The notes: generated by a model not told the origin, from the letters alone. A stretch of DNA of 64,000 bases from Streptomyces sp. NBC_01381 (GCF_026340305.1 NZ_JAPEPI010000001.1:2976001-3040000), one strand, 5' to 3'; shown: positions 16,521 to 26,912, counted from the stretch's first letter. Numbers and translations are program-made.

Positions 16521-17558
16521 ATGGGGGCCAAGAAAATTGGCGTACTGACCGGAGGCGGCGACTGCCCCGGGCTCAACGCCGTCATCCGGGCCATCGTCCG
16601 CAAGGGCGTGCAGGAGTACGGCTATGGCTTCGTCGGCTTCCGGGACGGCTGGCGCGGTCCGCTGGAGGGCGACACCGTCCAGCTCGACATCCCTGCCGTG
16701 CGGGGCATCCTGCCCCGTGGCGGCACCATCCTCGGCTCCTCGCGCACCAATCCGCTCAAGGTCGAGAACGGCATCCGCCGGATCAAGGAGAACCTCGCCA
16801 AGCACGAGGTCGACTCCCTCATCGCGATCGGCGGCGAGGACACCCTGGGTGTCGCCGCGCGCCTGACCGACGAGTACGGCGTCCCGGTCGTGGGCGTCCC
16901 GAAGACCATCGACAACGACCTCTCCGCCACCGACTACACCTTCGGCTTCGACACGGCGGTCGGCATCGCGACCGAGGCGATCGACCGCCTGCACACCACC
17001 GCCGAGTCGCACATGCGGGTCCTCGTGGTCGAGGTCATGGGGCGGCACGCGGGCTGGATCGCCCTGCACTCGGGCCTCGCGGGCGGCGCGAACGTCATCC
17101 TCATCCCGGAGCAGCGCTTCGACGTCGACCAGGTGTGCGCCTGGGTGACCTCGCGCTTCAAGGCGTCGTACGCCCCGATCGTCGTCGTCGCGGAAGGGGC
17201 CATGCCCAAGGACGGCGAGATGGTCCTCAAGGACGGTACGCAGGACTCCTTCGGGCACGTCAGGCTCTCCGGGGTCGGTGAGTGGCTGGCCAAGGAGATC
17301 GAGGGGCGGACGGGGAAGGAAGCCCGGACGACCGTGCTCGGTCACGTCCAGCGCGGCGGCACGCCCAGCGCCTTCGACCGCTGGCTCGCCACCCGCTTCG
17401 GGCTGCACGCGATCGAGGCCGTACGGGACGGCGACTTCGGCAAGATGGTCGCGCTGCAGGGGACGGACATCGTGCGGGTGCCCATCGCTGACGCGACGTC
17501 GAAGCTGAAGACCGTGGACCCGAAGCTGTACTCCGAGGTGGGGGTGTTCTTCGGCTGA
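16521..17558 (+). CDS. pfkA: 6-phosphofructokinase
   Basis: 345-residue phosphofructokinase that commits fructose 6-phosphate to glycolysis. Motifs are GGGDCPGLNAVIR, PRGGT, GGEDTLG (104-110), PKTIDNDL with the catalytic Asp131, MGRHAGW and HVQRGGTPSAFDR. The GGED form belongs to the actinobacterial clade that includes the ATP-PFK of S. coelicolor and the PPi-PFK of Amycolatopsis (established for those enzymes). The phosphoryl donor is not decided here by sequence alone; ATP is most likely for a streptomycete. GAAGGGA supports ATG 16521. Flanked by an upstream dyad and a strong downstream terminator. Confidence 0.94.
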   Translation: MGAKKIGVLTGGGDCPGLNAVIRAIVRKGVQEYGYGFVGFRDGWRGPLEGDTVQLDIPAVRGILPRGGTILGSSRTNPLKVENGIRRIKENLAKHEVDSLIAIGGEDTLGVAARLTDEYGVPVVGVPKTIDNDLSATDYTFGFDTAVGIATEAIDRLHTTAESHMRVLVVEVMGRHAGWIALHSGLAGGANVILIPEQRFDVDQVCAWVTSRFKASYAPIVVVAEGAMPKDGEMVLKDGTQDSFGHVRLSGVGEWLAKEIEGRTGKEARTTVLGHVQRGGTPSAFDRWLATRFGLHAIEAVRDGDFGKMVALQGTDIVRVPIADATSKLKTVDPKLYSEVGVFFG

Positions 17559-17563
17559 TGTCT

Positions 17564-17622
17564 GGTGGGCGGGCGCGCCCTGTGCCGCCGCTTCGCGGCG
17601 GATTTTTTCCCGCCCGCCCACC
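17564..17622 (+). terminator. Strong nested terminator of pfkA
   Basis: An inner 7-bp stem (17585-17591 with 17595-17601) has a TTC loop and is followed by ATTTTTT, an unusual T-run for this GC content. An outer stem pairs GGTGGGCGGGC (17564-17574) with GCCCGCCCACC (17612-17622). It starts directly after the pfkA stop. Confidence 0.9.
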
Positions 17623-17670
17623 CGTTTCTCCGCAGTGCCGTTCTGGCCGTGGGTACCTACACTCGGCCCC

Positions 17671-18678
17671 ATGGAGATCCTCGCCTTCGGCGTGCAGGCC
17701 GACGAGAAGCCGCTGATCGAGAAGGCCTTCGCCGCCCACCACGACGTCCGCTGCCTGGACGTCTTCCTCACCGAGGACACCGCCCCCATCGCCGCCGGCT
17801 ACGAGATCATCTCCACCAGCGTCAACGCCGACCTCGGCAACCGCGTCCTGCAGACCCTCGCCGCCGGCGGGACGCAGATGATCGCCCAGCGCTCGACCGG
17901 GTTCAACAACATCGACCTCCAGGTCGCCGAACGCCTCGGCTTCACCGTCGCCCGCGTCTCGTACTACTCGCCGTACTCCGTAGCCGAGTTCGCCTGGACC
18001 CTCGCGATGGCCGTCAACCGCCGCATCGTCCGCGCCAGCAACCGCACCCGCGACTTCGACTTCCGGCTCGACGGCCTGATGGGCCGCGACCTGCGGGGCC
18101 GCACGGTCGGCGTGCTCGGCACCGGGAAGATCGGCGAGGCGTTCACCCGGATCGCGCACGGCTTCGGGATGAATCTCCTCGGCTGGGACATCGCCCAGAA
18201 CCCCGTGTGCGTCGAGCTCGGCATGAAGTACGTCGAGAAGGACCAGCTCTTCGCCGAGGCCGACCTGATCAGCCTGCATGTGCCGCTGCTCCCCGCCACC
18301 CGGCACATCGTCGGGGCCGACGCGCTGCGGATGATGAAGGACGACGCGATCCTGGTGAACTCCAGCCGGGGCGGGCTCATCGACACCGAGGCCCTCGTCA
18401 GGGAGCTGCGCGAGGGCCGTTTCACGGGTGTCGGGCTCGATGTGTACGAGGCGGAGGCGGGGCTCTTCTTCCTCGACAAGTCCCTCGAAGTGGTCCAGGA
18501 CGACACCCTGGCCCGCCTGGTGACGTTCCCGAACGTGGTGGTCACCTCGCACCAGGCGTACTACACGCGGGACGCGGTCGGCCAGATCATCGACACCACG
18601 GTGAAGAACGTCCTGGACTACCGGGAGGGCCGCCGCGGCGAGAACGTGCTGGTCCCGGCGGCCCCCACAACGGCTTAG
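17671..18678 (+). CDS. D-2-hydroxyacid dehydrogenase, D-lactate dehydrogenase-like
   Basis: 335-residue NAD-dependent D-isomer 2-hydroxyacid dehydrogenase. The Rossmann motif GTGKIG is at about 150-155. The catalytic set is Arg233 (NSSRGGLID), Glu262 (DVYEAE) and His294 (TSHQAYYT), and SYYSPYSVAEFA is typical of the D-lactate dehydrogenase subgroup. The likely reaction is pyruvate to D-lactate with NADH. TACACT (17658-17663) lies 7 nt before ATG 17671 and no ribosome site is seen, so it is likely leaderless. Its 3' end overlaps the convergent trpEG gene by 4 nt. Confidence 0.88.
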   Translation: MEILAFGVQADEKPLIEKAFAAHHDVRCLDVFLTEDTAPIAAGYEIISTSVNADLGNRVLQTLAAGGTQMIAQRSTGFNNIDLQVAERLGFTVARVSYYSPYSVAEFAWTLAMAVNRRIVRASNRTRDFDFRLDGLMGRDLRGRTVGVLGTGKIGEAFTRIAHGFGMNLLGWDIAQNPVCVELGMKYVEKDQLFAEADLISLHVPLLPATRHIVGADALRMMKDDAILVNSSRGGLIDTEALVRELREGRFTGVGLDVYEAEAGLFFLDKSLEVVQDDTLARLVTFPNVVVTSHQAYYTRDAVGQIIDTTVKNVLDYREGRRGENVLVPAAPTTA

Positions 18679-20525
18679 ACCAGTACGCCGGACAGCAGCT
18701 CCCGCACGATCGCCGTGCCGCGCAGCGAGAGCACCGACTCCGGGTGGAACTGGACGCCCGCGAAGCCGGGCCCCCGCAGCGCGTGCACCTCGCCCGTCGC
18801 CGCGTCCCTGCTGACCTCGACGCCGTGCGCCGCGAGTTCCAGCGCCGTCTCCTCGTCGCAGTGGGCCACGAAGCTGTTGTAGAAGCCGACCGTCTCCGGC
18901 CGCCCGAACAGCTCGATCCGGGTCTGCGCACCCTGGTACGGGACCTCCTTGCGGACGATGTCCAGGCCGAGTTCGGCGGCGAGCAGCTCATGGCCGAGGC
19001 AGACGCCGAGGACGCCGTGGCGGTGATCGCGGATCACCTCGGCGGCCAGGGAGCGCAGGAAGGCCATCTTCGGGTCGGTGGGGTCCGATGGGTTGCCGGG
19101 CCCGGGACCGAGGACCAGCGGGCCTTCGTGGGCGAGCACCGTCTCCCGCAGGCCCGGCTCGTCGTAGCGCCGGATCGTCACGTCGAGGCCGGAGGAGCGC
19201 AGCAGGTGCGCCAGCATCGCCGTGAACGTGTCCTCGCCGTCGATCACCAGGGCGTGCCCGGACAGTTCGGTCAGCTGCTCCTGCATCCGCAGCCAGAACG
19301 GTGCGAGCCCGGCCCGCCTGCTGTCCAGTGCCGCCCGCACCCGCGGGTCGTCGGCGAGCGCTGGGCGTACGTCCTCGTGGCGGGGCCGTCCGGGACGTAC
19401 CCCCAGGGCCGCGAGCACGCCCGCCGCCTTCGCGTGGGTCTCCGCGACCTCGCCCGCCGGGTCCGAGCCGCGCACCAGCGTGGCGCCTACGGGGACGCGG
19501 AGGCGGCCCGCGGGGGAGATGTCGGCGGTGCGGATCAGGATGGGGGAGTCGAGGGTCTGGGCGCCGCCCGCGTCACGGCCGATGAGGGCGAGGGCGCCCG
19601 CGTAGTAGCCACGGCCCCCGGTCTCGTGCCGCTCGATGACCCGGCAGGCGTTCTGCACCGGCGATCCGGTGACGGTCGCCGCGAACATCGTCTCCTTCAG
19701 GACCTCCCGCACGTCCAGCGACGACTTGCCCCGCAACTCGTACTCGGTGTGCGCGAGATGGGCCATCTCCTTCAGGCGCGGGCCCACGACGACACCGCCC
19801 ATGTCGCCCACCGTGCACATCATCTTGAGCTCCTCGTCGACGACCATCGACAGCTCCTCGGTCTCCTTGCCGTCGGCGAGGAAGGTGAGCAGATCGTCCG
19901 CGGTGGGGCCATCGGCCGGGTAGCGGTACGTTCCACTGATCGGGTTCATCACGACCGTCCCGCCGGACATCCGCACATGCACCTCGGGGCTCGCCCCGAC
20001 CAGCGTGCGGTCCCCGGTGTGCACGACATACGTCCAGTAGGCACCCCGCTCGCCCACGAGCAGCCTGCGGAAGAGGGCAAGGGCGTCCGCCCTGCCGAAG
20101 CCGGGGATCTCACCCTCGTACGTACGGCGGATGACGAAGTTCGCGCCCTCGCCCCGCCCGATCTCCTCGCGCAGGACCCGCCCGACGATGTCCGCGTACG
20201 CGTCGTCGGCCACGTCGAAGGCGCCGCCCTCGACCCGCACGTCGTGGGCGGGCAGCGCCGACAGAGCCTCGGCGAGCGGGAGTTCGTACGTCTCGTCGGG
20301 GGTGAGGACGGCCAGCGGTGTGCCGTCGTCGCGCACGTCGAAGCCGCGCTCCCTGATCTGCCGGAAGGGGATGAGCGCGAGGCCCTCGTCGGGGATGTCG
20401 GCGAGCCGGTCGTAGGTGCCGACGGAGCCGAAGAGGACCTCCACCGTGTCGTGGCCGCGGCCGGGGGTGCGGCGGCGCAGGACGGCGAAGGGGCGGTCGT
20501 CGGACAGGAGGTCTGTCAGGTGCAT
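18675..20525 (-). CDS. trpEG: Anthranilate synthase, fused TrpE-TrpG
   Basis: 616-residue fusion. The N-terminal chorismate-binding part (about 100-375) has NPISGTYR and the TVTGSPVQNA segment. The C-terminal glutamine amidotransferase (about 425-616) has GPGPGNPSDP, Cys509 in GVCLGHELL and His594/Glu596 in VQFHPES. It should convert chorismate and glutamine to anthranilate. The same architecture occurs in PhzE-type ADIC synthases, but the Trp-rich leader peptide and attenuator upstream argue for tryptophan synthesis. ATG 20525 has AAGGA about 10 nt upstream. It converges with the dehydrogenase gene. Confidence 0.88.
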   Translation of the reverse strand: MHLTDLLSDDRPFAVLRRRTPGRGHDTVEVLFGSVGTYDRLADIPDEGLALIPFRQIRERGFDVRDDGTPLAVLTPDETYELPLAEALSALPAHDVRVEGGAFDVADDAYADIVGRVLREEIGRGEGANFVIRRTYEGEIPGFGRADALALFRRLLVGERGAYWTYVVHTGDRTLVGASPEVHVRMSGGTVVMNPISGTYRYPADGPTADDLLTFLADGKETEELSMVVDEELKMMCTVGDMGGVVVGPRLKEMAHLAHTEYELRGKSSLDVREVLKETMFAATVTGSPVQNACRVIERHETGGRGYYAGALALIGRDAGGAQTLDSPILIRTADISPAGRLRVPVGATLVRGSDPAGEVAETHAKAAGVLAALGVRPGRPRHEDVRPALADDPRVRAALDSRRAGLAPFWLRMQEQLTELSGHALVIDGEDTFTAMLAHLLRSSGLDVTIRRYDEPGLRETVLAHEGPLVLGPGPGNPSDPTDPKMAFLRSLAAEVIRDHRHGVLGVCLGHELLAAELGLDIVRKEVPYQGAQTRIELFGRPETVGFYNSFVAHCDEETALELAAHGVEVSRDAATGEVHALRGPGFAGVQFHPESVLSLRGTAIVRELLSGVLV

Positions 20526-20590
20526 CGGTCTGGTTCCTTCTCACTCGGAGAGGAACGGCCCGGTCCGGAATTCCTGGTCCGGAAAACACT

Positions 20591-20615
20591 GAAGGCCGCC
20601 CCTCGGGCGGCCTTC
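20591..20615 (-). terminator. trpEG attenuator hairpin
   Basis: A perfect 11-bp GC stem (20591-20601 with 20605-20615, 3-nt loop) is followed on the minus strand by AGTGTTTTCC. It lies between the leader peptide stop and trpEG. GGCGGCC within the last leader codons is complementary to the stem's GGCCGCC, so an alternative antiterminator pairing is possible when ribosomes stall at the Trp codons (inference). Confidence 0.85.
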
Positions 20616-20637
20616 GCGAGTCTGGGTACGCGCAGAT

Positions 20638-20694
20638 TCAGTGGGCCGCCGGATGAGCGGGCCACCACCAGTTACGGGTCTGCTGCGAGTACAT
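20638..20694 (-). CDS. trpL: trp leader peptide
   Basis: An 18-codon ORF encodes MYSQQTRNWWWPAHPAAH, with three consecutive Trp codons, ahead of a transcription terminator and trpEG. This is the classic transcription attenuation layout: low charged tRNA-Trp stalls the ribosome on the UGG run and favours read-through. A closely similar leader is known before the anthranilate synthase gene of S. venezuelae (established knowledge, from memory). The initiation region is weak (GGGTG about 6 nt upstream). Too short for ordinary ORF calling. Confidence 0.9.
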   Translation of the reverse strand: MYSQQTRNWWWPAHPAAH

Positions 20695-20704
20695 GCCAGG
20701 CACC

Positions 20705-21292
20705 CTAGCGCATCATCAGGACGTCAAGGGCCTCGTTGAGATAGGCGCCGAACTCGTCGGCCGCGGGCAGTGCCGACGGCACCGCGTGCCCGAGCTGGGC
20801 GTGCCCCAGATAGACCGTGTACGCGAGCAGACCGCGCCGCCGTGCCTCCGCCTCGGGGAAGCCGAGCGCGGCGAAGAGTTCGGCGACGTACGCCACCCGG
20901 CGCTCAGTCACGCGGCGCATCACATCAGCGACCTGGGGGTGCGAGGCGGTCGCGAGGAGGGCGACCTCCAGGGGGTCGGAGGTCGCCGACGCGATGGCCT
21001 CGGCGAAGAGCAGCCGGACGCGCTGCCGGGGGTCGGGCTCGGCCTCGACCTCCTGGATCGTCCCCTCGGTGTTGATCTCCGCCCAGCGGTTCAGGGCTGC
21101 CTCGATGAGCGCGTCACGGTTGGCGAAGTGCCAGTAGAAGCTGCCCTTGGTGGTGCCGAGGCGGACGGCGAGGGGCTCCACGGCGACGGCGGCGATACCG
21201 CCCTCGCCGATCGCGGTGAGCGCGGCGTCCGCCCAGTCGTCGGCGGTCAGGCGGGGCTTCGCCGCGGTCTTCTTCTGCTGCCGTTGCACCAT
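20705..21292 (-). CDS. TetR-family transcriptional regulator
   Basis: 195-residue regulator. An N-terminal TetR helix-turn-helix (about 15-60) has VRLGTTKGSFYWHFANRDAL, and a variable all-helical ligand domain follows. It is divergent from an SRPBCC-DUF2867 gene, and the 51-nt gap is packed with palindromes, so it probably represses itself and its neighbour. The ATG at 21292 is chosen over a much longer frame. TACCGT lies 6 nt upstream inside a palindrome, with no ribosome site, so the transcript may be leaderless. Ligand unknown. Confidence 0.88.
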   Translation of the reverse strand: MVQRQQKKTAAKPRLTADDWADAALTAIGEGGIAAVAVEPLAVRLGTTKGSFYWHFANRDALIEAALNRWAEINTEGTIQEVEAEPDPRQRVRLLFAEAIASATSDPLEVALLATASHPQVADVMRRVTERRVAYVAELFAALGFPEAEARRRGLLAYTVYLGHAQLGHAVPSALPAADEFGAYLNEALDVLMMR

Positions 21293-21297
21293 GTCCG

Positions 21298-21334
21298 TAC
21301 GGTACCGTATGGTCGACCATACGCCAGCGTATGG
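21298..21334. promoter_or_regulatory. Overlapping palindromic operators between TetR and SRPBCC-DUF2867 genes
   Basis: Three perfect palindromes overlap: TACGGTACCGTA (21298-21309), CGTATGGTCGACCATACG (21306-21323) and CCATACGC-CA-GCGTATGG (21317-21334). The shared CGTATG/CATACG half-sites are about 9-11 nt apart, compatible with several TetR dimers. The site covers the start region of both genes, so one protein could repress both directions. Confidence 0.85.
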
Positions 21335-21343
21335 AGGTGCGTG

Positions 21344-23661
<2,318 letters not shown>

Positions 23662-23679
23662 TTCCCTCGTGTACGCAAC

Positions 23680-23714
23680 GGTGGGGCGCGGATCCATGTG
23701 ATCCGCGCCCCACC
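23680..23714 (+). terminator. Terminator of the DAHP synthase gene
   Basis: A perfect 14-bp stem (23680-23693 with 23701-23714) with a 7-nt loop begins 18 nt after the stop codon. There is no T-run, as is common in Streptomyces. Confidence 0.85.
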
Positions 23715-23756
23715 GGCGTATCCGGGGCTTTTGCGAGCAGGGAGCGGCGGGTAAGG

Positions 23757-23775
23757 TTAGGTTAGCCTCACCGAT
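23757..23775. promoter_or_regulatory. Iron box (DmdR1/IdeR-type operator) upstream of bfd
   Basis: TTAGGTTAGCCTCACCGAT matches 15 of 19 positions of the IdeR/DmdR consensus TTAGGTTAGGCTAACCTAA. It lies 72 nt before the bfd start. Iron-loaded DmdR1 would be expected to repress bfd when iron is plentiful, which suits a protein that helps release iron from bacterioferritin. No comparable box was noticed upstream of bfr. Confidence 0.8.
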
Positions 23776-23846
23776 CAATCGGGACGGGCATAACTTATTG
23801 ATCTGCCGTCGATCCCGATCGATGACGCACCGGGGAGGTGAACCGC

Positions 23847-24086
23847 ATGTTCGTCTGCAACTGCTTCGGCATCACCGAAGAGCAGGTGAAGAAGCATGCG
23901 GACGACGGTGCGTGCACCCCCCGTCAGATAGCGTCGGCCTGCAAGGCGGGCACGGACTGTGGTTCGTGCGTACGACGCATCCAGGCACTGCTCGGCCGGG
24001 GCGCTTGCCCCACTCGCGAGCTGGTGAAGGAGGGCACCCCCGCGGTGGCCCTCGCTCCGGAGGCGGAACTTCCGGAAGCCGCCTAG
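23847..24086 (+). CDS. bfd: Bacterioferritin-associated ferredoxin
   Basis: 79-residue [2Fe-2S] protein. The four likely cluster cysteines are in VCNCFG and in DCGSC, with ACKAG between them, as in Bfd. It donates electrons to bacterioferritin haem to mobilise stored iron. ATG 23847 is chosen because GGGGAGG (23832-23838) sits 8 nt before it; the in-frame GTG at 23838 overlaps that site. It is controlled by an iron box and faces bfr in convergent orientation, 14 nt apart. The C-terminal extension is Ala/Glu-rich. Confidence 0.93.
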   Translation: MFVCNCFGITEEQVKKHADDGACTPRQIASACKAGTDCGSCVRRIQALLGRGACPTRELVKEGTPAVALAPEAELPEAA

Positions 24087-24100
24087 CTTCCCGGAGCCGT

Positions 24101-24580
24101 CTAGCTCTCCGGCTGCTCGACGAGCTGCGCGATGTAAAGCGGCTCGCCCAGCTTCTCGATCAGCTCGAGCTGGGTGTCGAGATAGTCGATGTGGTGTTCT
24201 TCGTCCTCGAGGATCGACTCGAAGATGTTCGCGGACGTGATGTCGCCCTTGCCGCGCATCACCTCGACACCGCGCTTGAGGCGGTCGATCGCCTCCACCT
24301 CGATCTGCCGGTCGGCCTGGAACATCTCGGTGATCGTCTGGCCCACCCGGACATGGAAGAGCCGCTGATAGTTGGGCAGGCCGTCGAGGAACAGGATCCG
24401 GTCGGTCAGCGTCTCGGCGTGCTTCATCTCGTCGAACGACTCGGCCCGGGTGTACTTGGCGAGCTTCGGCCAGCCGAAGTTCTCCTGCATTTTCGCGTGA
24501 AGGAAGTACTGGTTGATCGCCGTCAGTTCGGCGGTCAGCTGCTCATTGAGAAACTCGATGACCTCGGGGTCGCCCTGCAT
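24101..24580 (-). CDS. bfr: Bacterioferritin
   Basis: 159-residue 24-mer ferritin subunit with b-type haem. The full ferroxidase set is visible (Glu18, Glu51, His54, Glu94, Glu127, His130) and the haem ligand Met52 is present. It stores iron as ferric mineral in the cytoplasm. ATG 24580 is chosen because AAGGAG lies about 9 nt upstream and the family N-terminus MQGDPEVIEFLNEQL starts there. Convergent with bfd. Confidence 0.96.
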   Translation of the reverse strand: MQGDPEVIEFLNEQLTAELTAINQYFLHAKMQENFGWPKLAKYTRAESFDEMKHAETLTDRILFLDGLPNYQRLFHVRVGQTITEMFQADRQIEVEAIDRLKRGVEVMRGKGDITSANIFESILEDEEHHIDYLDTQLELIEKLGEPLYIAQLVEQPES

Positions 24581-24747
24581 CGCAGAGGCTCCTTCCAAGT
24601 GTGTTGACTGGCCAGGTAGCGCGCATCTTTGCACCGGTGTTCGGAGGTCGTCCAGTAAGTGCACGCTTAGTAGGAGTTGCCCGAATCGGCGTTTGGGCGG
24701 GGGCTGCCTGGTCACGTCCACTGCCCCGGGTCTGTCAGGATGGAGGC

Positions 24748-25380
24748 ATGGGTCAGCCGGCGGATCACGCATCTCGGAGAGCAGCGGAGCCGGAGCTTCC
24801 ACCGGGACAGCGCCTGCAGCGCGGCTGGCCGGTCACGCACTATGGCCCGGTGCCGAAGTTCCGCCCGGAGCGCTGGGAGTTCAGGGTCTTCGGGGCCACC
24901 GCCGACGGCGAGAAGCACTGCTGGACGCATGAGGAGTTCTCGGCTCTTCCGTACGCCACCGTCGTCGCCGATCTGCACTGCGTCACGAAATTCAGCATGC
25001 TCGGCGCCGAATGGGGCGGGGTGCCCGCGCGTGCGCTGCTCGACATCGCGCCGCCCGCGCCCAATGCCACGCATGTGATGGTCTGGGCCGAGTACGGCTT
25101 CAGCTCGAATCTGCGGATGGCCGACTTCGCCTCCGACCGCACGATTTTCGCCACGCACAAGGGCGGCGAACTGCTCACCGCTGAGCATGGTTTCCCGCTG
25201 CGGCTCGTGGTGCCCCATCTGTACGCCTGGAAAGGCCCCAAGTGGGTCCGCGGCATCGAGTACATGACGGCAGACCGCCGCGGCTTCTGGGAGGAGCGCG
25301 GCTATCACAACGTCGGCGATCCCTGGGCCGAGCAGCGGTACTCGTACCAGGAAGAGCCTGGGGACGGCCCCGAGCTCTAG
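24748..25380 (+). CDS. Sulfite oxidase-like molybdopterin-dependent oxidoreductase
   Basis: 210-residue single-domain protein of the sulfite oxidase/YedY molybdopterin fold. HCVTKFS gives the likely molybdenum-ligating Cys78, and the C-terminal HLYAWKGPKWVRGIEYM is characteristic. There is no signal peptide, haem domain or dimerisation domain, so it is cytosolic and shorter than true sulfite oxidases; substrate unknown. ATG 24748 fits homology. GGAGG immediately before the start is too close to act as a ribosome site, and CAGGAT lies 6 nt upstream, so it may be leaderless. Confidence 0.82.
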   Translation: MGQPADHASRRAAEPELPPGQRLQRGWPVTHYGPVPKFRPERWEFRVFGATADGEKHCWTHEEFSALPYATVVADLHCVTKFSMLGAEWGGVPARALLDIAPPAPNATHVMVWAEYGFSSNLRMADFASDRTIFATHKGGELLTAEHGFPLRLVVPHLYAWKGPKWVRGIEYMTADRRGFWEERGYHNVGDPWAEQRYSYQEEPGDGPEL

Positions 25381-25407
25381 TCCTGCGTACGCCGCTGATT
25401 TCGTTGG

Positions 25408-25872
25408 TCAGTGGTGGTACTGGTGGACCACCGCGTGGCCCTTGCCGCGGCCGATCATCCACTTGTTGACCGGAGTGGTGATCACGAACGCGGCGGCAAG
25501 CGCGATGGCGAGGATCCACCAGAACATCGGATCCGAGAGATGGGCGTCCATCGCTCCCGGCCAGAACGCGATCACGGCGTTGTCGATCAGCTCCATCACC
25601 GCGATGGACAGGGTGTCCGCGGCGAGCGCGACCCGGAACGCCGTCTTGAAATCGACCCCGGCCTTGAGAACGCCGCGCAGGGTCAGGGCGTAGCCGAAGA
25701 AGAAGGCCAGGATGATCGCGAGGATCATCGTCTCCATGTTGCCCCAGCCGAGCGCGGTGCCGATCACCATGCCGAGGACCTCGCCGATGGCACACCCGGT
25801 GAGGCAGTGCAGCGTCGCCCGGGCCGCCATGCGCCAGCTGACCTTGCCGATGCCGTGCGCGTGCTGCTGCAT
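25408..25872 (-). CDS. DUF4396 membrane protein
   Basis: 154-residue integral membrane protein with four predicted helices. The early segment ATLHCLTGCAIGEVLGM is the DUF4396 hallmark, and His and Cys there could bind metal. The tail GKGHAVVHQYHH is His-rich. Function unknown. It starts 9 nt after the endonuclease IV stop on the same strand, so the two are probably cotranscribed. Convergent with the sulfite-oxidase-like gene, 27 nt apart. Confidence 0.75.
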   Translation of the reverse strand: MQQHAHGIGKVSWRMAARATLHCLTGCAIGEVLGMVIGTALGWGNMETMILAIILAFFFGYALTLRGVLKAGVDFKTAFRVALAADTLSIAVMELIDNAVIAFWPGAMDAHLSDPMFWWILAIALAAAFVITTPVNKWMIGRGKGHAVVHQYHH

Positions 25873-25881
25873 GAGAAGCCC

Positions 25882-26766
25882 TCAGCCGTCCCTGAGCTTC
25901 TTCAGCCGCGCCACGTCCGCCGCGTGCCCCTCCTTGCCGCCCGGTGTCTCGATGATCAGCGGTACGCCGTCGGTCGCGGGGTGGGCCATCAGCGCGCGGA
26001 ACGGGTCCTCGCCGATGTGGCCGGTGCCGATGTTCTCGTGGCGGTCCTTGTGGGCGCCGACCACGTCCTTGGAGTCATTGGCGTGCACCAGCTTCAGCCG
26101 GCCATCGCCGACCGTGTCGACCAGGAGGTCGAGGGTCTGGTGCATGCCGCTCGGCCCGGTCAGGTCGTGGCCCGCCGCGAAGATGTGGCAGGTGTCCAGG
26201 CAGATCCCCAGCTTCGGGTGGGCGTCGAGTGCCTCGAAGTACGGGCCGAAGTCCCAGGTGCGGGAGCAGAGCGAGAAGCCCTGCCCGGCGGTCGATTCCA
26301 GGAGGAGATACGGATCGTCGTCGTGCGTCAGCTCGTCGAGCAGCGGCAGCATCCGGTCGCGCACCTGCTTCAGAGCGACGGAGCGGTCCCGGCCGCCGGT
26401 CGCGGAGCCGGTGTGCACGACGACGCCGAGCGCGCCGATCTCGCGGCCGCGGCGCAGCGAGTGGCGCAGGGACTCCACGGACTTCTCGACGGTCGCCTCG
26501 GTGTGCGAGCCGAAGTTGATGAGATAGGGCGCGTGGACGTACGCGGGAATCCGCTCGGCGGCACAGGCCGCGCGGAACTCCTCGTCCTGCTTCGGATTGC
26601 CGGGCGGCGTGGCCCAGCCGCGCGGATTGGCGACGAAGACCTGGACGGCCTCGGCGCCCATCTCACGGGCGTACGAGAGCCCTACGGAGGCGAGCCCGCC
26701 GGCCACGGGGACATGACCGCCGACGGGGTTGCGGGGTGCTGCGCTGGGGGACTTGTTGCTGCTCAC
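25882..26766 (-). CDS. nfo: Endonuclease IV (AP endonuclease family 2)
   Basis: 294-residue TIM-barrel AP endonuclease that cuts 5' to abasic sites in base excision repair. Zinc-binding motifs are present: VHAPYLINFGS, VVVHTGSATG, LLLESTAGQG, ICLDTCHIFAAGHD and LVHANDSKD...RHENIGTGHIG. GTG 26766 is chosen; the open frame further upstream runs into the dispersed repeat at 26845-26876 and is not coding. No clear ribosome site is seen. Followed directly by the DUF4396 gene. Confidence 0.88.
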   Translation of the reverse strand: MSSNKSPSAAPRNPVGGHVPVAGGLASVGLSYAREMGAEAVQVFVANPRGWATPPGNPKQDEEFRAACAAERIPAYVHAPYLINFGSHTEATVEKSVESLRHSLRRGREIGALGVVVHTGSATGGRDRSVALKQVRDRMLPLLDELTHDDDPYLLLESTAGQGFSLCSRTWDFGPYFEALDAHPKLGICLDTCHIFAAGHDLTGPSGMHQTLDLLVDTVGDGRLKLVHANDSKDVVGAHKDRHENIGTGHIGEDPFRALMAHPATDGVPLIIETPGGKEGHAADVARLKKLRDG

Positions 26767-26844
26767 AGGGTCCAGGGTGGCATGCGTGCGAGGCCGGTCC
26801 TGCGGCGGATCCCGACGGTGGCGCATCCTCGCGGGCCGGCGACA

Positions 26845-26876
26845 GCGCCCCTTCAGGGGCGCGGGGAACTGCGCGA
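26845..26876. repeat. Dispersed Streptomyces repeat, copy 2 (partial palindrome)
   Basis: GCGCCCC-TTCA-GGGGCGC forms a 7-bp hairpin (26845-26862) and continues into CGGGGAACTGCGCGA. It shares GGGGCGCGGGGAACTGCGCG with copy 1 at 4877-4896, but the left arm is truncated. It lies between the kinase gene and nfo on the minus strand, where it could end the kinase transcript. Confidence 0.8.
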
Positions 26877-26912
26877 CCAGCCACAAACGACCCGCAGACG
26901 GGGCAGCGGCTG

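Noticed and set aside
17565..20708. 1,047-codon open frame on the plus strand
   Set aside because: It runs through the hydroxyacid dehydrogenase in a shifted frame and antisense to trpEG, has Arg/Pro/His-rich shadow composition and crosses a terminator. It is an artefact of high GC.
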